In this document: positions 18,955 to 29,203 of the stretch, piece after piece
How the letters are laid out: every line of letters starts with the position of its first letter
Numbering within the stretch: position 1 is the stretch's first letter
Source: Legionella israelensis
GTDB taxonomy: Bacteria; Pseudomonadota; Gammaproteobacteria; Legionellales; Legionellaceae
Direction of reading: 5' to 3'
Assembly (NCBI RefSeq): GCF_004571175.1
Contig: NZ_CP038273.1
Coordinates: 2,480,001 to 2,544,000, forward strand
DNA length: 64,000 nucleotides
Made by a program: the position numbers and the translations under genes
The notes under the pieces: model-generated
The model's input: the letters and a program-made list of their open reading frames with translations, nothing else
The model's database searches: none
Told to the model about the DNA's origin: nothing

Positions 18955-19374
18955 ATGCAAACATATCTAAGCAAGTTAAAAATAATAATGCTCTGTATGT
19001 TGTTTAGCCTTACATCTTATGCGAATGGAGGAGACTCTCCTCCCATAGATCCAAATAATATAAAAATGAAATGCTTTGGCACTGAACCTTTTTGGTCATT
19101 CACAATGAGTAAGGAAGAATTTGTCTACGAAACACCTGAGATAAAAAAAACGCCATACAAATCTGTAAAACCTAGACTGGCTCAGGGATTACCTACAGGC
19201 TTTTTGATGGTATTTGAAACCCATGCATTAAAAAAAACCAAAAACAAAGCAACTTTAGTGGCTAAGAAAAACCCCGCAGGGTGCTCAGATGGCATGTCAG
19301 ATAAAAGCTATCCCTACGATGCGGTTTTAATTTTGCATGATAGAGTACTTTCAGGTTGTTGTGATAATCAATAA
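18955..19374 (+). CDS. COG3650-like small exported protein
   Basis: A 139-residue protein with a signal peptide (about residues 1-23: lysines, then IIMLCMLFSLTSYANG). The mature part carries CFGTEPFWSF near 36 and CSDGMSDKSYPYDAVL followed by SGCC near the end, a pattern I associate with the uncharacterised COG3650 family found near heat-shock HslJ-like or MliC-like envelope proteins. The Cys pairs suggest disulfides in the periplasm. The ATG at 18955 has AAGGAG eight to twelve bases upstream. It stands alone. Function unknown. Confidence 0.65.
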   Translation: MQTYLSKLKIIMLCMLFSLTSYANGGDSPPIDPNNIKMKCFGTEPFWSFTMSKEEFVYETPEIKKTPYKSVKPRLAQGLPTGFLMVFETHALKKTKNKATLVAKKNPAGCSDGMSDKSYPYDAVLILHDRVLSGCCDNQ

Positions 19375-19416
19375 TTGGGAAGAAATACCACCAGAAAACC
19401 AAATTTGTATAAAAAA

Positions 19417-20223
19417 TTATATCTTGATTGTTTCTTGTATAATAGGCTTGTAATATTCCGCTTTACCAGCCCTCACAATCAAATTAGCTCGTGGTTGATA
19501 TCCTGCATAACTATGTGTGTGGCCGCAAAGAACTAAAAAATCGATTAAAGGATTATCGATGGCAAAAGGCATCAATACATCGCCTATCGCTTTCGAACTG
19601 AAGTAAGGCAGATAATTATCATCGCTAACCTGCCCCATATGCTGGCAAGCCTCTTTGAATGGAGGAACATGGGTTAAAACAATGATCTTTTGGGGTTGCT
19701 GCTCTACCGCTTGCGCCAAGTCATTTTTCAGCGCATTCGCATCAAGATCTGCTAATTCTTGCATTTTTTGTAATAGCTGTTGTCGTCCAACCATTTTTGC
19801 CTGAAATAAATCCGCAATCATACGGCTTCCCTTGAGTGAAACAGGGCTTTTTTGATAATTACCTAAACGACCATCTGCCCAACCATCCTGGCCTAATAAA
19901 ATTGTATTGTCAGGAAGTTGTTGCAAACCTGACGCTGGCAGCCAAAATAAATTAGCATTCGCTATGCTTAACTCAGTCAATCCCCTGCGAACATCAGCAA
20001 TGATTCCCCGATAGTAATCGTGGTTTCCAACAATAAAGTAGATGGGCTTTTTAATTTCCCCTACCATTTCATTTAGAAGATCGTCTAAAGAGGGAGCATC
20101 AGCAATATCACCGCTAATTAATATTGCATCACAACCCGTAACTAGAATGTCCTCATAGTATTGTAGACGAGTCTCAACTTCCAGAAAATTGAGATGGATA
20201 TCTGTTAGCCATGCCAGTTTCAT
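19417..20223 (-). CDS. Calcineurin-like metallophosphoesterase
   Basis: A 268-residue phosphoesterase. I chose the ATG at 20223 because AAGGAA lies eight bases upstream; an ATG 15 bases earlier has no such site. All five metal-binding blocks are present: DIHLNF, SGDIADA, GNHDYY, LTHVPP and CGHTHSY. These bind two metal ions and hydrolyse phosphoesters. The substrate is not evident; the length and lack of a signal peptide suggest a cytosolic enzyme of the general COG1409/COG2129 kind. It stands alone, converging with the COG3650-like gene. Confidence 0.85.
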   Translation of the reverse strand: MKLAWLTDIHLNFLEVETRLQYYEDILVTGCDAILISGDIADAPSLDDLLNEMVGEIKKPIYFIVGNHDYYRGIIADVRRGLTELSIANANLFWLPASGLQQLPDNTILLGQDGWADGRLGNYQKSPVSLKGSRMIADLFQAKMVGRQQLLQKMQELADLDANALKNDLAQAVEQQPQKIIVLTHVPPFKEACQHMGQVSDDNYLPYFSSKAIGDVLMPFAIDNPLIDFLVLCGHTHSYAGYQPRANLIVRAGKAEYYKPIIQETIKI

Positions 20224-20238
20224 ATTATTTTCCTTCAT

Positions 20239-20734
20239 CCTCGGTTATAAACTGTTCTATTCGTTCTATAACGGTTTGAACGATAGTTGGTTTTGTTTTA
20301 TAAATCCTTTAATAATTATTGACAAAATCAAATCGCTAATCAAAGTCATGACTTCGGACAAAGGTATAAATTCAATTTCATTCTTACTTAAGAAAGAACG
20401 CCATGGTGTTTTCTTCCAATCTTTTAAAGCATTTTTTTGTTATTCTAACTTCAGTGATCATGCTCAGAACTCCTTATTTTTTAAAATGGTATATGGAGAT
20501 CCAATTCAAAGCATTCGGAATGTAGATTCGTGACTCCATTTTATATTTTGTTATGATGAAAGAATGAGGAGGCAGATTTGAAACATCAAATAAGATGTAA
20601 GCTATACGGATTGTGACGTTCAATTTCCCAGACCATCTCGCTTTCAAAACGGACAATGAAATTTATGAGAAGTGGCATAGCGTACGTTTTCGTTCCATTG
20701 AACTCCAAAACGCATGTAGAAATAAGGACCGATA
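20239..20734. other. Gap without a supported gene
   Basis: About 500 bases between the divergent phosphoesterase and hydrolase genes. The short open frames here are biased, unlike known proteins and lack ribosome binding sites. It presumably holds promoters for both flanking genes, but none stands out. Nothing else seen. Confidence 0.5.
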
Positions 20735-21489
20735 ATGCCGGACAAAATACCCAAACCATTACAAGATTTTTTAGATGAGGTTAATAAAGGCAAATCATCG
20801 TATACACCGGTAGATGTTCGCATGCAATCTGAAAAAGTTGCAGCAATATTTGCTTTACCAAAATTAGAGTTGCCGTTGATTATCAATCGTTTTTTTCATT
20901 ATAGTGACCATCTTATTCCCGTACGAATTTATCATCCCAAACCTGAAATATCTTTACCAGTGATTCTGCATTTTCATGGTGGGGGACATGTGGCTGGAAG
21001 TTTAGAAACTCATGATGCCATCTGTCGGCGCATTGCGAAATCCAGTGAGTGTATTGTCATAGCGGTTGATTATCGTTTGGCGCCGAAATTTCCTTATCCA
21101 GCAGGACTTGAAGATTGTTTCGCTGCTTTTGAAGAAAGAGCAAAAATATTAAAGGATATTCACGCTGATGTGAATCAGGTATTTTTGATGGGAGATAGCG
21201 CAGGTGGTAATCTTGCGCTTTCTGTCTGTCATAAAGCAAAGAAAAAGGGGGATAAGCAGATTCAAGGATTAGCTTTAATTTATCCCTCCGTTGATTTTGC
21301 CATGCAATATGATTCTATTCGCCGCAATGGCCAAGGCTATTTACTCACGCAAGAAAAAATTAAATGGTACTTCGAACATTATTTTGCAAAGGGCGGCGAT
21401 CGAATCAAAGCATCGCCCATTAACTTTGATCATCTGGAATTATTACCGCCTATTTACATCGCCGTTGCTGAATATGATTCTTTATATGA

Positions 21490-23047
21490 CAGCGGTTCCC
21501 GGCGAAGCCGGAACCCGCTGTAAATAAGTTGTTTTAATTGTCTAAAAAGATATTTTTCGCGAAGTCTATGATTTAAAATGTCATTTTTAATTTTAAAGTT
21601 GACATCTGATGTTGAGTTGCAAAGATTTGGTTGAAACAGTTAAAACAAGTTTCGCATCGATTAAAGAAGTAAAAAAACGCCAAAGACCCATCAGTTTAGT
21701 TGATACGTTAATGTCGGGCTATGCTTTATTCAGTTTGAAATATCCCTCTCTGTTACAGTTTGATCGTCACCATCGAGAGGATATGATTAGCCATAATCTC
21801 GAGCATATTTTTGGTATTAAAGCAGTGCCTTCAGATACTCAGATGAGAAAGCGTTTAGATGAAATTGAGCCAACCTTACTCCGACCCACTTATCGACGTC
21901 TCTTTGCGCAATGCCAGAGAAGTAAGCATTTAGAGCTATTCAAATACTATGAGAACCGCTATTTGATGCCATTGGATGGAACAGGTTATTTCAATTCAGA
22001 TGATGTGCACTGTGATAACTGTTGTCAGCGGCATCATAAAAATGGACGAATTAGTTACTACCATCAAATGCTATCAGCAGCCATAGTTCATCCAGACCAT
22101 AAAGTGGTGATTCCTTTTGCCCCAGAGCCGATTATGAAAACAGATGGTGCCAATAAAAACGACTGTGAACGTAATGCGGCCCTGCGTTTTCTTAATGATC
22201 TGAAACGCGAGCACCCTCATTTAAAGCTAATTTTTACAGGGGATGGTCTGTTTTCAAATGCTCCATTCATCAAACGCTTATGTGATGATGATCATTGGTT
22301 CATCCTGGTTGCCAAAGAAGGGGATCATAAACATTTGTTTGAAGAGTTTAATGCATTGCCTCGAGCTACTCATGAAGTGAGAGAAGGCAAAATAACTCAT
22401 CGTTTTAGTTGGTCAAATCAAATTGCAATTAATGATACTCACCTTGATTGTATAGTGAACGTTTTAGAGTATTGGGAGGTGCATGATAATGGTAAAAAAC
22501 AGCGTTGGGTTTGGGTAACCAATATTCCCTTAACTGAAAAGAATGCTTACAAAATTATGAGAGGAGGACGGGCACGACATAAGATAGAAAATGAAACGTT
22601 TAATACATTAAAAAATCAAGGATATCAGTTTGAGCACAATTTTGGTCATGGTAATAAACATTTGAGCACCGTATTTGCTCATTTGATGATGCTTGCTTTT
22701 TTTGTTGATCAGCTGCAGCAGCTTGGCTGTAAACTATTTAAAAAAGCACTTGCAAGATTGCATACTAAGCGCTCGTTATGGGAAAGAAAACGAGCATTAT
22801 TTTTTGATTTTTTTATCAATAGTATTGAGGACTTATGGTCTGCTTTAGCGTTTGGACATAAGGCATCATTAGCGCCTAATTCATCATAATGCTGCAAGCA
22901 TCTTTTTGTTATTATATACCGGATTGGATTTGAACTACCTTGTAAATTGATTGTTTTTTAGACTGAATCTAATTTCAGCGCTTGCGCTTGCCCTATAAAA
23001 ACTGAGCTAATACCGCTTTTTAAAAATTTCTTAGGCGGGAGCCGCTG
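21490..23047 (+). mobile_element. Insertion sequence, DDE type, with 9-bp target duplication
   Basis: The element starts CAGCGG and ends CCGCTG, with TTTATATGA at 21481-21489 and 23048-23056. The left tip is a GC-rich near-palindrome (21491-21520, centred on GGCGAAGCC) that contrasts with the AT-rich surroundings. One transposase gene. The family is not certain; the repeat length fits the IS4 superfamily. Confidence 0.85.
21609..22889 (+). CDS. DDE transposase, IS4-superfamily type
   Basis: A 426-residue transposase. DDE-like blocks are MPLDGTGYF near 121, FTGDGLFSNAPF near 214, and a late ENETFNTLKNQGYQFEH carrying the Glu. A Cys-rich insert (VHCDNCCQRHH) follows the first Asp. The frame is intact. 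I recognise the protein type from gammaproteobacterial IS elements but cannot assign the family without a search. Confidence 0.8.
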   Translation: MLSCKDLVETVKTSFASIKEVKKRQRPISLVDTLMSGYALFSLKYPSLLQFDRHHREDMISHNLEHIFGIKAVPSDTQMRKRLDEIEPTLLRPTYRRLFAQCQRSKHLELFKYYENRYLMPLDGTGYFNSDDVHCDNCCQRHHKNGRISYYHQMLSAAIVHPDHKVVIPFAPEPIMKTDGANKNDCERNAALRFLNDLKREHPHLKLIFTGDGLFSNAPFIKRLCDDDHWFILVAKEGDHKHLFEEFNALPRATHEVREGKITHRFSWSNQIAINDTHLDCIVNVLEYWEVHDNGKKQRWVWVTNIPLTEKNAYKIMRGGRARHKIENETFNTLKNQGYQFEHNFGHGNKHLSTVFAHLMMLAFFVDQLQQLGCKLFKKALARLHTKRSLWERKRALFFDFFINSIEDLWSALAFGHKASLAPNSS

Positions 23048-23244
23048 TTTATATGATGAAGGGCTTGCTTTTGCTGAAAAAGTCAAAAACTTGAACGTTC
23101 CCATAACGTTAGAAAATTTTAAGTGCATGATTCACGCGTTTGCCCAATTAGAAAAGTTGGTTCCTGAGCAAGTGATGCGACTAGTTGATTCAATCGGTAG
23201 CTTTATAAAAAGACAAAAGGCAAATGGATGAAATATTTGAATGA

Positions 23245-23439
23245 GGTTTAGAAGCCATACACGGCAAAATCGTCATTACTGCCATTGATGGAGAACTTAC
23301 CGTTAAACGGCTCTTTAAAAAAGAAGGCCGGTTCAAGGCTGAAAACTCAAGTTATCCGCCCATTGATATAACTGAAGAACAGGATATGGTCATTTGGAGT
23401 ATGGCTAAACGTTCAATCCCCTATCCCGTGAGTCCATAG
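23245..23439 (+). pseudogene. umuD-like fragment (C-terminal part of an S24 peptidase)
   Basis: The 64 codons read GKIVITAIDGELTVKRLFKK and end VIWSMAKRSIPYPVSP. This matches the C-terminal half of UmuD/LexA-type S24 autopeptidases, including the Lys of the Ser-Lys dyad (TVKRL). There is no start and the N-terminal cleavage region and active Ser are missing, so it is a relic. It lies 14 bases after the hydrolase stop. Confidence 0.6.
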
Positions 23440-23452
23440 CCCATTCAGAATA

Positions 23453-23577
23453 ATTGATGAAAGCCATGGAGTTTATTAATCACCGTTGGGAAAAAGTACC
23501 GTGCATAAAGTTCCTTTTCATTTTGGCTCAAAGTAAATTTGATTGCCCACAACTTAAGAGAAAGCCATAAAATATTG
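23453..23577 (+). pseudogene. Probable umuC C-terminal remnant
   Basis: Directly after the umuD-like piece, LMKAMEFINHRW is followed one frame over by GKSTVHKVPFHFGSK. This resembles the C-terminal region of UmuC error-prone polymerases (LMxxMDxIN...GxxT). Several stops and at least one frameshift are present. The call leans on the neighbouring umuD fragment. Confidence 0.4.
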
Positions 23578-23733
23578 AAGATCCTATTTGTCCACTTAAT
23601 AATAGCTTAATTTTAATCAATTAATATATATAGAGAGCAGCATGATTTGTATGTGGTTATGAAATTAATTGAAGTCAATAAAGCATTACAGGATTTAAGT
23701 CGCTTCATTGAAGAAAATGTCGCCAAGTTAAGT

Positions 23734-24931
23734 TGAATTAGTTTCGACTTAATCTGACATAACCACTTGAAAAGGTGAGAGTTTCCGGTTTTGATAGAAG
23801 TGCAAACTTTAACAAAACCAAAAGGAAAACTCTCATGATAGATAATAACGTTAAAATTATTAAACACAAAGTTGGCTTACTAAATTTAGCTGAAGAATTA
23901 GGCAATGTATCGAAAGCCTGTAAGGTAATGGGTTTATCACGAGACACCTTCTATCGTTATAAATCAGCGGTAGAATCTGGTGGGGTAGATGCCTTATTTG
24001 ATAAGTCACGAAGGCAACCTAATCACAAGAACCGTGTTGACGATTCTATAGAGCAAGCGGTAAAAGAGTACGCCATAGAATATCCAGCTCATGGTCAACT
24101 ACGCACCAGTAATGAGTTGCGTAAGAAAGGGATTTTTGTATCCCCTAGTGGCGTTCGCAGCGTCTGGCTTAGGCATAATTTAGCTAACTTTAAAGACCGT
24201 TTGAAGGCACTTGAAGCCAAAGTAGCATCAGAGGGCATTATTCTCACAGAAGCACAAATTGCAGCTTTGGAGAAGAAGAAGTTTGATGATGAGGCTTGCG
24301 GCGAAATTGAAACAGCACATCCTGGCTATCTTGGTTCCCAAGATACATTCTATGTGGGAACTATCAAAGGAGTTGGCCGCATTTATCAGCAGACTTTTGT
24401 TGATACTTATAGCAAAGTGGCATTTGCCAAGCTCTATACAACAAAAACGCCTATTACATCAGCAGATCTCCTTAACGACAAGGTCTTGCCGTTCTTTGAG
24501 CAGCAGCAGTTACCTATGCTGCGTGTTTTAACTGACCGGGGTACAGAGTATTGTGGGAAAGTAGAACAGCATGACTATCAGCTTTATTTAGCTATTAACA
24601 ACATTGATCACACGAAAACTAAAGCACAATCACCGCAAACAAACGGTATTTGTGAGCGTTTCCACAAAACGATTTTGCAGGAGTTTTATCAAATCACATT
24701 CCGTAAGAAAGTTTACGATGACATGGATGAACTGCAAAAAGATCTGGACGTATGGCTTCATTATTATAATAATGAGCGCACCCATCAAGGCAAAATGTGC
24801 TGTGGACGTACTCCAATGCAAACATTGATTGATGGCAAACAAATCTGGAAGGAAAAATTGATAGGCTGAATTTGACCTGACAGACACTTCTGAAAAACCG
24901 GTAACTGTCAGATCAAGTTTGAACTACTACA
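23734..24931 (+). mobile_element. IS481-family element with 7-bp target duplication
   Basis: Inverted ends TG...CA of about 26 bases (left TGAATTAGTTTCGAC, right reversed TGTAGTAGTTCAAAC, both then reaching ATCTGACA). The duplication GTTAAGT is at 23727-23733 and 24932-24938. One intact transposase. Confidence 0.9.
23835..24869 (+). CDS. IS481-family transposase
   Basis: 344 residues from the ATG at 23835, which has AAGGAAAA upstream; an upstream in-frame start at 23775 lies in the terminal region of the element and is less likely. A helix-turn-helix comes first (GNVSKACKVMGLSRDTFYRY), then a DDE integrase core: TFVDTYSKVAFAKLY, LTDRGTEYCG and NGICERFHKTILQEFY with its Glu, ending YYNNERTHQGK. 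This order is typical of IS481 proteins. Confidence 0.9.
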   Translation: MIDNNVKIIKHKVGLLNLAEELGNVSKACKVMGLSRDTFYRYKSAVESGGVDALFDKSRRQPNHKNRVDDSIEQAVKEYAIEYPAHGQLRTSNELRKKGIFVSPSGVRSVWLRHNLANFKDRLKALEAKVASEGIILTEAQIAALEKKKFDDEACGEIETAHPGYLGSQDTFYVGTIKGVGRIYQQTFVDTYSKVAFAKLYTTKTPITSADLLNDKVLPFFEQQQLPMLRVLTDRGTEYCGKVEQHDYQLYLAINNIDHTKTKAQSPQTNGICERFHKTILQEFYQITFRKKVYDDMDELQKDLDVWLHYYNNERTHQGKMCCGRTPMQTLIDGKQIWKEKLIG

Positions 24932-24996
24932 GTTAAGTCTACCTAAAAAGCGTGTTCCAACTCATATTGGCAGAGTCGAGTGTAAACCTCCCTTTT

Positions 24997-25845
24997 TTAG
25001 TGCCAGTTATAATTAGAGTTTTCCGACCTGTTTTTAATCAATCTGTAATCCAAAGGTGACATATCACCGAGTGATTCATGTGGTCTTTCTTCGTTATATT
25101 CTTTCATCCAATTTGTGGTAATATCACGTACCTCATTGAGACTTCTAAATAGATAAAAATCCAATATTTCATTCCGATAAGTTCTATTGAACCGCTCCAC
25201 AAATGAATTTTGAGTTGGCTTTCCCGGCTGAATAAACTCAAGAATAACACCATGCTTTTCTGCCCAATCCGCTAACGCAAGGGAAATAAACTCAGGTCCA
25301 TTATCAAGTCGCAACCTTGCAGGATATCCTCGATTGGCGGCAATATGGTCAAGTACCCGAATAACCCTTAGAGCAGGCAAGCTCAAATCAATTTCAATTG
25401 CCAAAGCTTCCCGATTAAAATCATCTACCACATTAAAAGTCCTGAATCTTCTGCCGCAATTGAGGGCATCACTCATAAAATCAGCTGACCATGTATGGTT
25501 AAGGGAATCAGGCACAGCAAGAGGTTCCGGGTGACGGGAAGCTAATCTGCGTTTTCCTTTTCGCCTTATATTTAACTTCAACTCACAATAAACACGGTAT
25601 ACTCTTTTATGATTCCAGGAGAAACCTGCCTGCCGCAATTTGATAAACAACTTCCTGAAACCATAACGCGGATAGTGTTCGGTTATGGTCACCAATTCTT
25701 TTATCACCGCTTCATCCTTATCCATCGCCGGCTGATAGTAGTAAGCTGTACGACTTAAGCGTAATACCGAGCAGCTTCGCCTGAGACTCAGACCATGTTC
25801 CTGCACCAGATAATCAGCCATTTCCCTCTTTTCAGCCGGCTTCAA
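24997..25845 (-). CDS. IS3-family transposase OrfB (integrase core)
   Basis: About 282 residues with HTH_21-like and rve domains: YPRYGFRKLFIKLRQAGF, HTWSADFMSDAL, DNGPEFIS, and NSFVERFNRTYRNEIL with the catalytic Glu. It is probably made as an OrfAB fusion by a -1 shift at the A_AAA_AAG heptamer (25848-25854, minus strand) rather than from the weak TTG at its start. Confidence 0.9.
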   Translation of the reverse strand: MKPAEKREMADYLVQEHGLSLRRSCSVLRLSRTAYYYQPAMDKDEAVIKELVTITEHYPRYGFRKLFIKLRQAGFSWNHKRVYRVYCELKLNIRRKGKRRLASRHPEPLAVPDSLNHTWSADFMSDALNCGRRFRTFNVVDDFNREALAIEIDLSLPALRVIRVLDHIAANRGYPARLRLDNGPEFISLALADWAEKHGVILEFIQPGKPTQNSFVERFNRTYRNEILDFYLFRSLNEVRDITTNWMKEYNEERPHESLGDMSPLDYRLIKNRSENSNYNWH

Positions 25846-26108
25846 AGCTTTTTTTCTATAACATCCTTCAGTGCACGGTTTTCCAGAGACAAATCAGCAA
25901 ACATCCGTTTCAGCTTTGCATTTTCTTCCTCAAGTTGCTTCATGCGTTTAATATCTGAGGCTTCCATCCCACCGTATTTTGCTTTCCAGTTGTAATAGGT
26001 GGCATCGGATATCCCATGTTCCCGGCATACATCCTTTACCAATCGTCCTACTTCAACTGATTTTAATATGTTTAAAATTTGATTTTCTGTAAAGCGACTG
26101 CGTTTCAT
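25842..26108 (-). CDS. IS3-family OrfA
   Basis: 88 residues with a helix-turn-helix (VCREHGISDATYYNWKAKYG) and a C-terminal leucine-zipper-like coil (LEEENAKLKRMFADL). Its last codons, GAA AAA AAG CTT TGA, contain the slippery A_AAA_AAG where ribosomes can pass into the orfB frame. Intact. Confidence 0.9.
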   Translation of the reverse strand: MKRSRFTENQILNILKSVEVGRLVKDVCREHGISDATYYNWKAKYGGMEASDIKRMKQLEEENAKLKRMFADLSLENRALKDVIEKKL

Positions 26109-29100
26109 CGTTCCTCCTCTTTTTTGCTTATTATGCCGGAGAAACTCTAATTGAAAATGGTGCTATTTTAAGGGAGGGTTACACGAGAGCTCAAAAAAAG
26201 AGCCTAGTGCACAACAAAAAGAACATGCAGCAACAGTCATTCAAAGAGTTTGGCGTAAAAACAAAGTAAAGCAAGCAATTGTAAAAAGTCCTTATTTTAC
26301 TTACCTTTCCTTAATGGATAAAGATGATGAACAGCGCTTACTGTCTAATATTATGTTCGGTAGGCATGTCGCGGAATTAAATCCAACCTCGAAACATCGA
26401 ATAAGTAATCCATATATCCATAGTGGTGCTTTTTATCATCGTGATGATAATCTTTCAGGTAATTTGCTTGATAGACTGATACGGGAATTTAAGATCGATC
26501 TACAAGAAAAGAACAGGTCTATCTTCATTCCTGTTACGTTATTAGAAAACACACCAATCATAGATATATATAAAAATTTTTTTCCGCGTATCCACCCTCA
26601 AATTATCCAGGATAAAAATCATTCCGTCGGTTTTGTTGTTTTACCAAAGCATGACTCTCATAATACACAGATCATTCGCGTCCTGAGGGCTGCGGGCCTA
26701 ATCGCATCGCCATGGGAGATAGCGATTAATACTCAAGAAAAGAAAGATAAAACCACTATCCCCAAAGAAATAACTCTGGATAAGAACTTACCTAAAACCT
26801 CCGAAGAATTAAGCAAAAGTGGTATTTACGATAAATTATCATTTATTGCTAGAGACCCTCACCACCCGACACAAAAATTGGCAGTATGCTTACAAAAAAT
26901 TTTAAGTAATCTACCTAAAAATATAAGGCCTGAAGCGATACAACGCATTGCATGCATGGTGGACATGGCAAATACGTTTTATGAATACGACTATCCCAAG
27001 TTTGCTTTTTCCGTCTACGCAACAATTCATGAGATAAGCCTCTCTCTGTTGGAGCAAAAGCAAACAGAAGATTTAGAGCAAGGCTTTAGTGATTTTCTTA
27101 CGGAATCTCGACATACCTTTGATAAAGCATTATCAATAGATAGTATAAATATCGACAAAGCCAGTTTTCTGGCATGTCCCGCCATGTCAGGTACCAATGC
27201 ATATATGTTAGCAATGAAGCTGGCATTGAAAATGAAAACCCCATCAGGAAAACCACCATTAGTTAAAGTATTTAAACCAAGTTATTTTGAGTTTGATTAT
27301 ATTACCAAAACAACCAGTAGTTCGGATGCTGATATTTTTGTTTTATCAGCGGGTCCTATAGTAAATCCAGAGGGTTTAACACCTGGAATTGATATTAATA
27401 AGTTTGTAAAGCGAAATATTATTGCGGCGAAAAGAACAAAACCTGTGACATTGGTTGTTGATGCCACAACCGCTTTGTATAAAAATTTACACTTAGATCC
27501 TGAAGTTCAAAAACTGATTGATGAAGGTAAGTTATCCATCATTATTCACGAGAGCCACCAAAAATTTGGGATGATTCATACAGATCAAGCACAGTATGGA
27601 CGCATGTTGGCCATTTGTTCAAAAGAACAATTTGACAGCGATGTCATCAGTGAGATGCAAAAACTTTCTCGGGTGGATCATGCCCAACATTTAGATCTTC
27701 GAGTTGGTGCTTATATAAGTTCTATTTGTGGCGATACCTTAGAAGAAATTAAAGAACAACATTTTAGTAACGGTGCTTTATTAAGAAATATATTAACACA
27801 AACTTCTCTTGCTTCTAGAAAGGTCGTGAAGCATAAGGACATGTTATCCAATCTCAATGAACTGTATTTTGTTACATCAACCCAAAAAGAGCTGAGAGAT
27901 GCTTCACGAGGCATTATCGAAAAAAGAGATAGTTTTGGGCATTTTGGTACTGCATTAGCCCGGGTCATGGATCAAATTAGACTTAGCCCTGATGCATCCG
28001 ATGATTTGGATTGCCTGATTCAAGCGGCACAGATATATCTAGCTCATCATTTTGAACCCCGAGACTCCCTGAAATTGCTTAGCACCTATGCTAAAGACGC
28101 CAAAAATCTTTCAATCCCCGAACAGGTAATCGTAACCGCTCTGGCCAATAATGTATTGGCTACATTAGCTAAAATAAATCCATCAGAGACTTTATCACTA
28201 TTATTTACATTAAATAATTTAATGGAGCAATGTGACGAATTAAAAGGAAGGCAATATTACAACAATATTGCAAAGTCTTATTTTGAGTTTCGTCAAAAAC
28301 TCATTAATACTTATGATGTTAAAAAGCCAAGAGAATTTTTTGAAGTTACTAAACTCTTAGATGACAAAAATATATCATTAAGCTCGGAAAATTTATATAA
28401 ATTGTCGAAAAACGAATTTATTCGAAAAGTAATCATTGAACATCATAAGAAATTATCAAACGATGCTCTTTCAGCGATTATAGATCTGGGGGATGAGTCA
28501 CTCACAAGAGATCAAATTAATTTAATGATTGATAACAAAAATTTTTGCGTCAGTGTAGAAAAAATTCACTCGGCAGTAAATGATATTGTATTAAGTTTAA
28601 AAGATGATAAAAATAAACATCAAAGTGCAGTAATACATTCAAAAAATTATTTCAATGATTGCTTCAATGCTCTGGAAATTTTCCATAAAAAACCTTCAAA
28701 AAATTCAAATGGTAAAAACGAATTAATTATAAATCTTAATCTAGCAAAAGATAATTACTGTCGAGATGTTTTAGGTAAGGATAGAAGCATTTCATCACAA
28801 GTTGCTCGATATGTATTGAAAGGAGTTGTTAATTTTATTGCAGGACTTACATTAGGTGCTGCTCACTATATCCACTATAAGGCTACTGGACATGCTTTAT
28901 TTTTCGATAAGACAAATAGTCAAGATAAACTAGAAAAACTTCATCATAAAATGTCACATGAAATAAATGATGATAACTCGGAAAATGTAAAGCCAAATAA
29001 TATAAGCCTCTAAAATGAATATGGGTTACAGTAAAAAAGCAAGGATATATCACCATCATATATGATATAGGTAGGCAACAAGATGTTTAATATTATTAAG

Positions 29101-29203
29101 ATCATTTGGGTAGATACCCCGATGATTAGTGGTCATAATTGAAAAAGAATGATTACATTCTATGCTATCCTTATAGGTAAACCACATGTATTAAGGGACG
29201 GAC

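Larger units (their letters stand above)
20735..23231 (+). pseudogene. Hormone-sensitive-lipase-type alpha/beta hydrolase, split by an IS
   Basis: Pieces 20735-21489 and 23057-23231 flank an IS with 9-bp duplications TTTATATGA. Removing the IS and one repeat joins EYDSLYD to EGLAFAEKV in frame, giving 309 residues. Family marks: HFHGGGH (oxyanion hole), GDSAGG (nucleophile Ser), AEYDSLYDE (Asp) and, after the IS, FKCMIHAF (His, in the usual position). Such enzymes hydrolyse short acyl esters. Because the catalytic His is behind the IS, the remaining product should be inactive. Confidence 0.88.
24981..26183 (-). mobile_element. IS3-family element (IS407-like) with 4-bp target duplication
   Basis: Inverted ends TGTAAACCTCCCTT and, reversed, TGTAACCCTCCCTT. 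The duplication CGAG is at 24977-24980 and 26184-26187. It carries overlapping orfA and orfB on the minus strand. A 4-bp duplication suits the IS407 group. Confidence 0.9.
23659..29013 (+). pseudogene. Effector-like protein with IQ motif and PLP-enzyme-like core, split by IS481 and IS3
   Basis: Three pieces, 23659-23733, 24939-24980 and 26188-29013, rejoin in frame when the IS481 (7-bp repeat GTTAAGT) and IS3 (4-bp repeat CGAG) are removed, giving 980 residues. A TTG at 23647 is an alternative start. Near residues 55-70, ATVIQRVWRKNKVKQA fits a calmodulin-binding IQ motif. The middle resembles a fold-type I PLP enzyme: SGTNAYMLAMKLAL near 370, VVDATT near 460, and SHQKFGMIHTD near 498 with a candidate Schiff-base Lys. 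The C-terminus has a hydrophobic stretch (VVNFIAGLTLGAAHYIH) then TGHALFF and a polar tail, a pattern I associate with Legionella Dot/Icm substrates. The last 899 codons stay open from an ATG at 26314 and could still be made if expressed. Family unknown; no catalysis is claimed. Confidence 0.7.

Noticed and set aside
20189-20533. Plus-strand 114-codon open frame
   Set aside because: Overlaps the phosphoesterase start, biased composition, no ribosome binding site or family.
21491-21520. Rho-independent terminator or REP element
   Set aside because: The GC-rich palindrome lies at the left tip of the IS just inside the target duplication, so it is an IS end.
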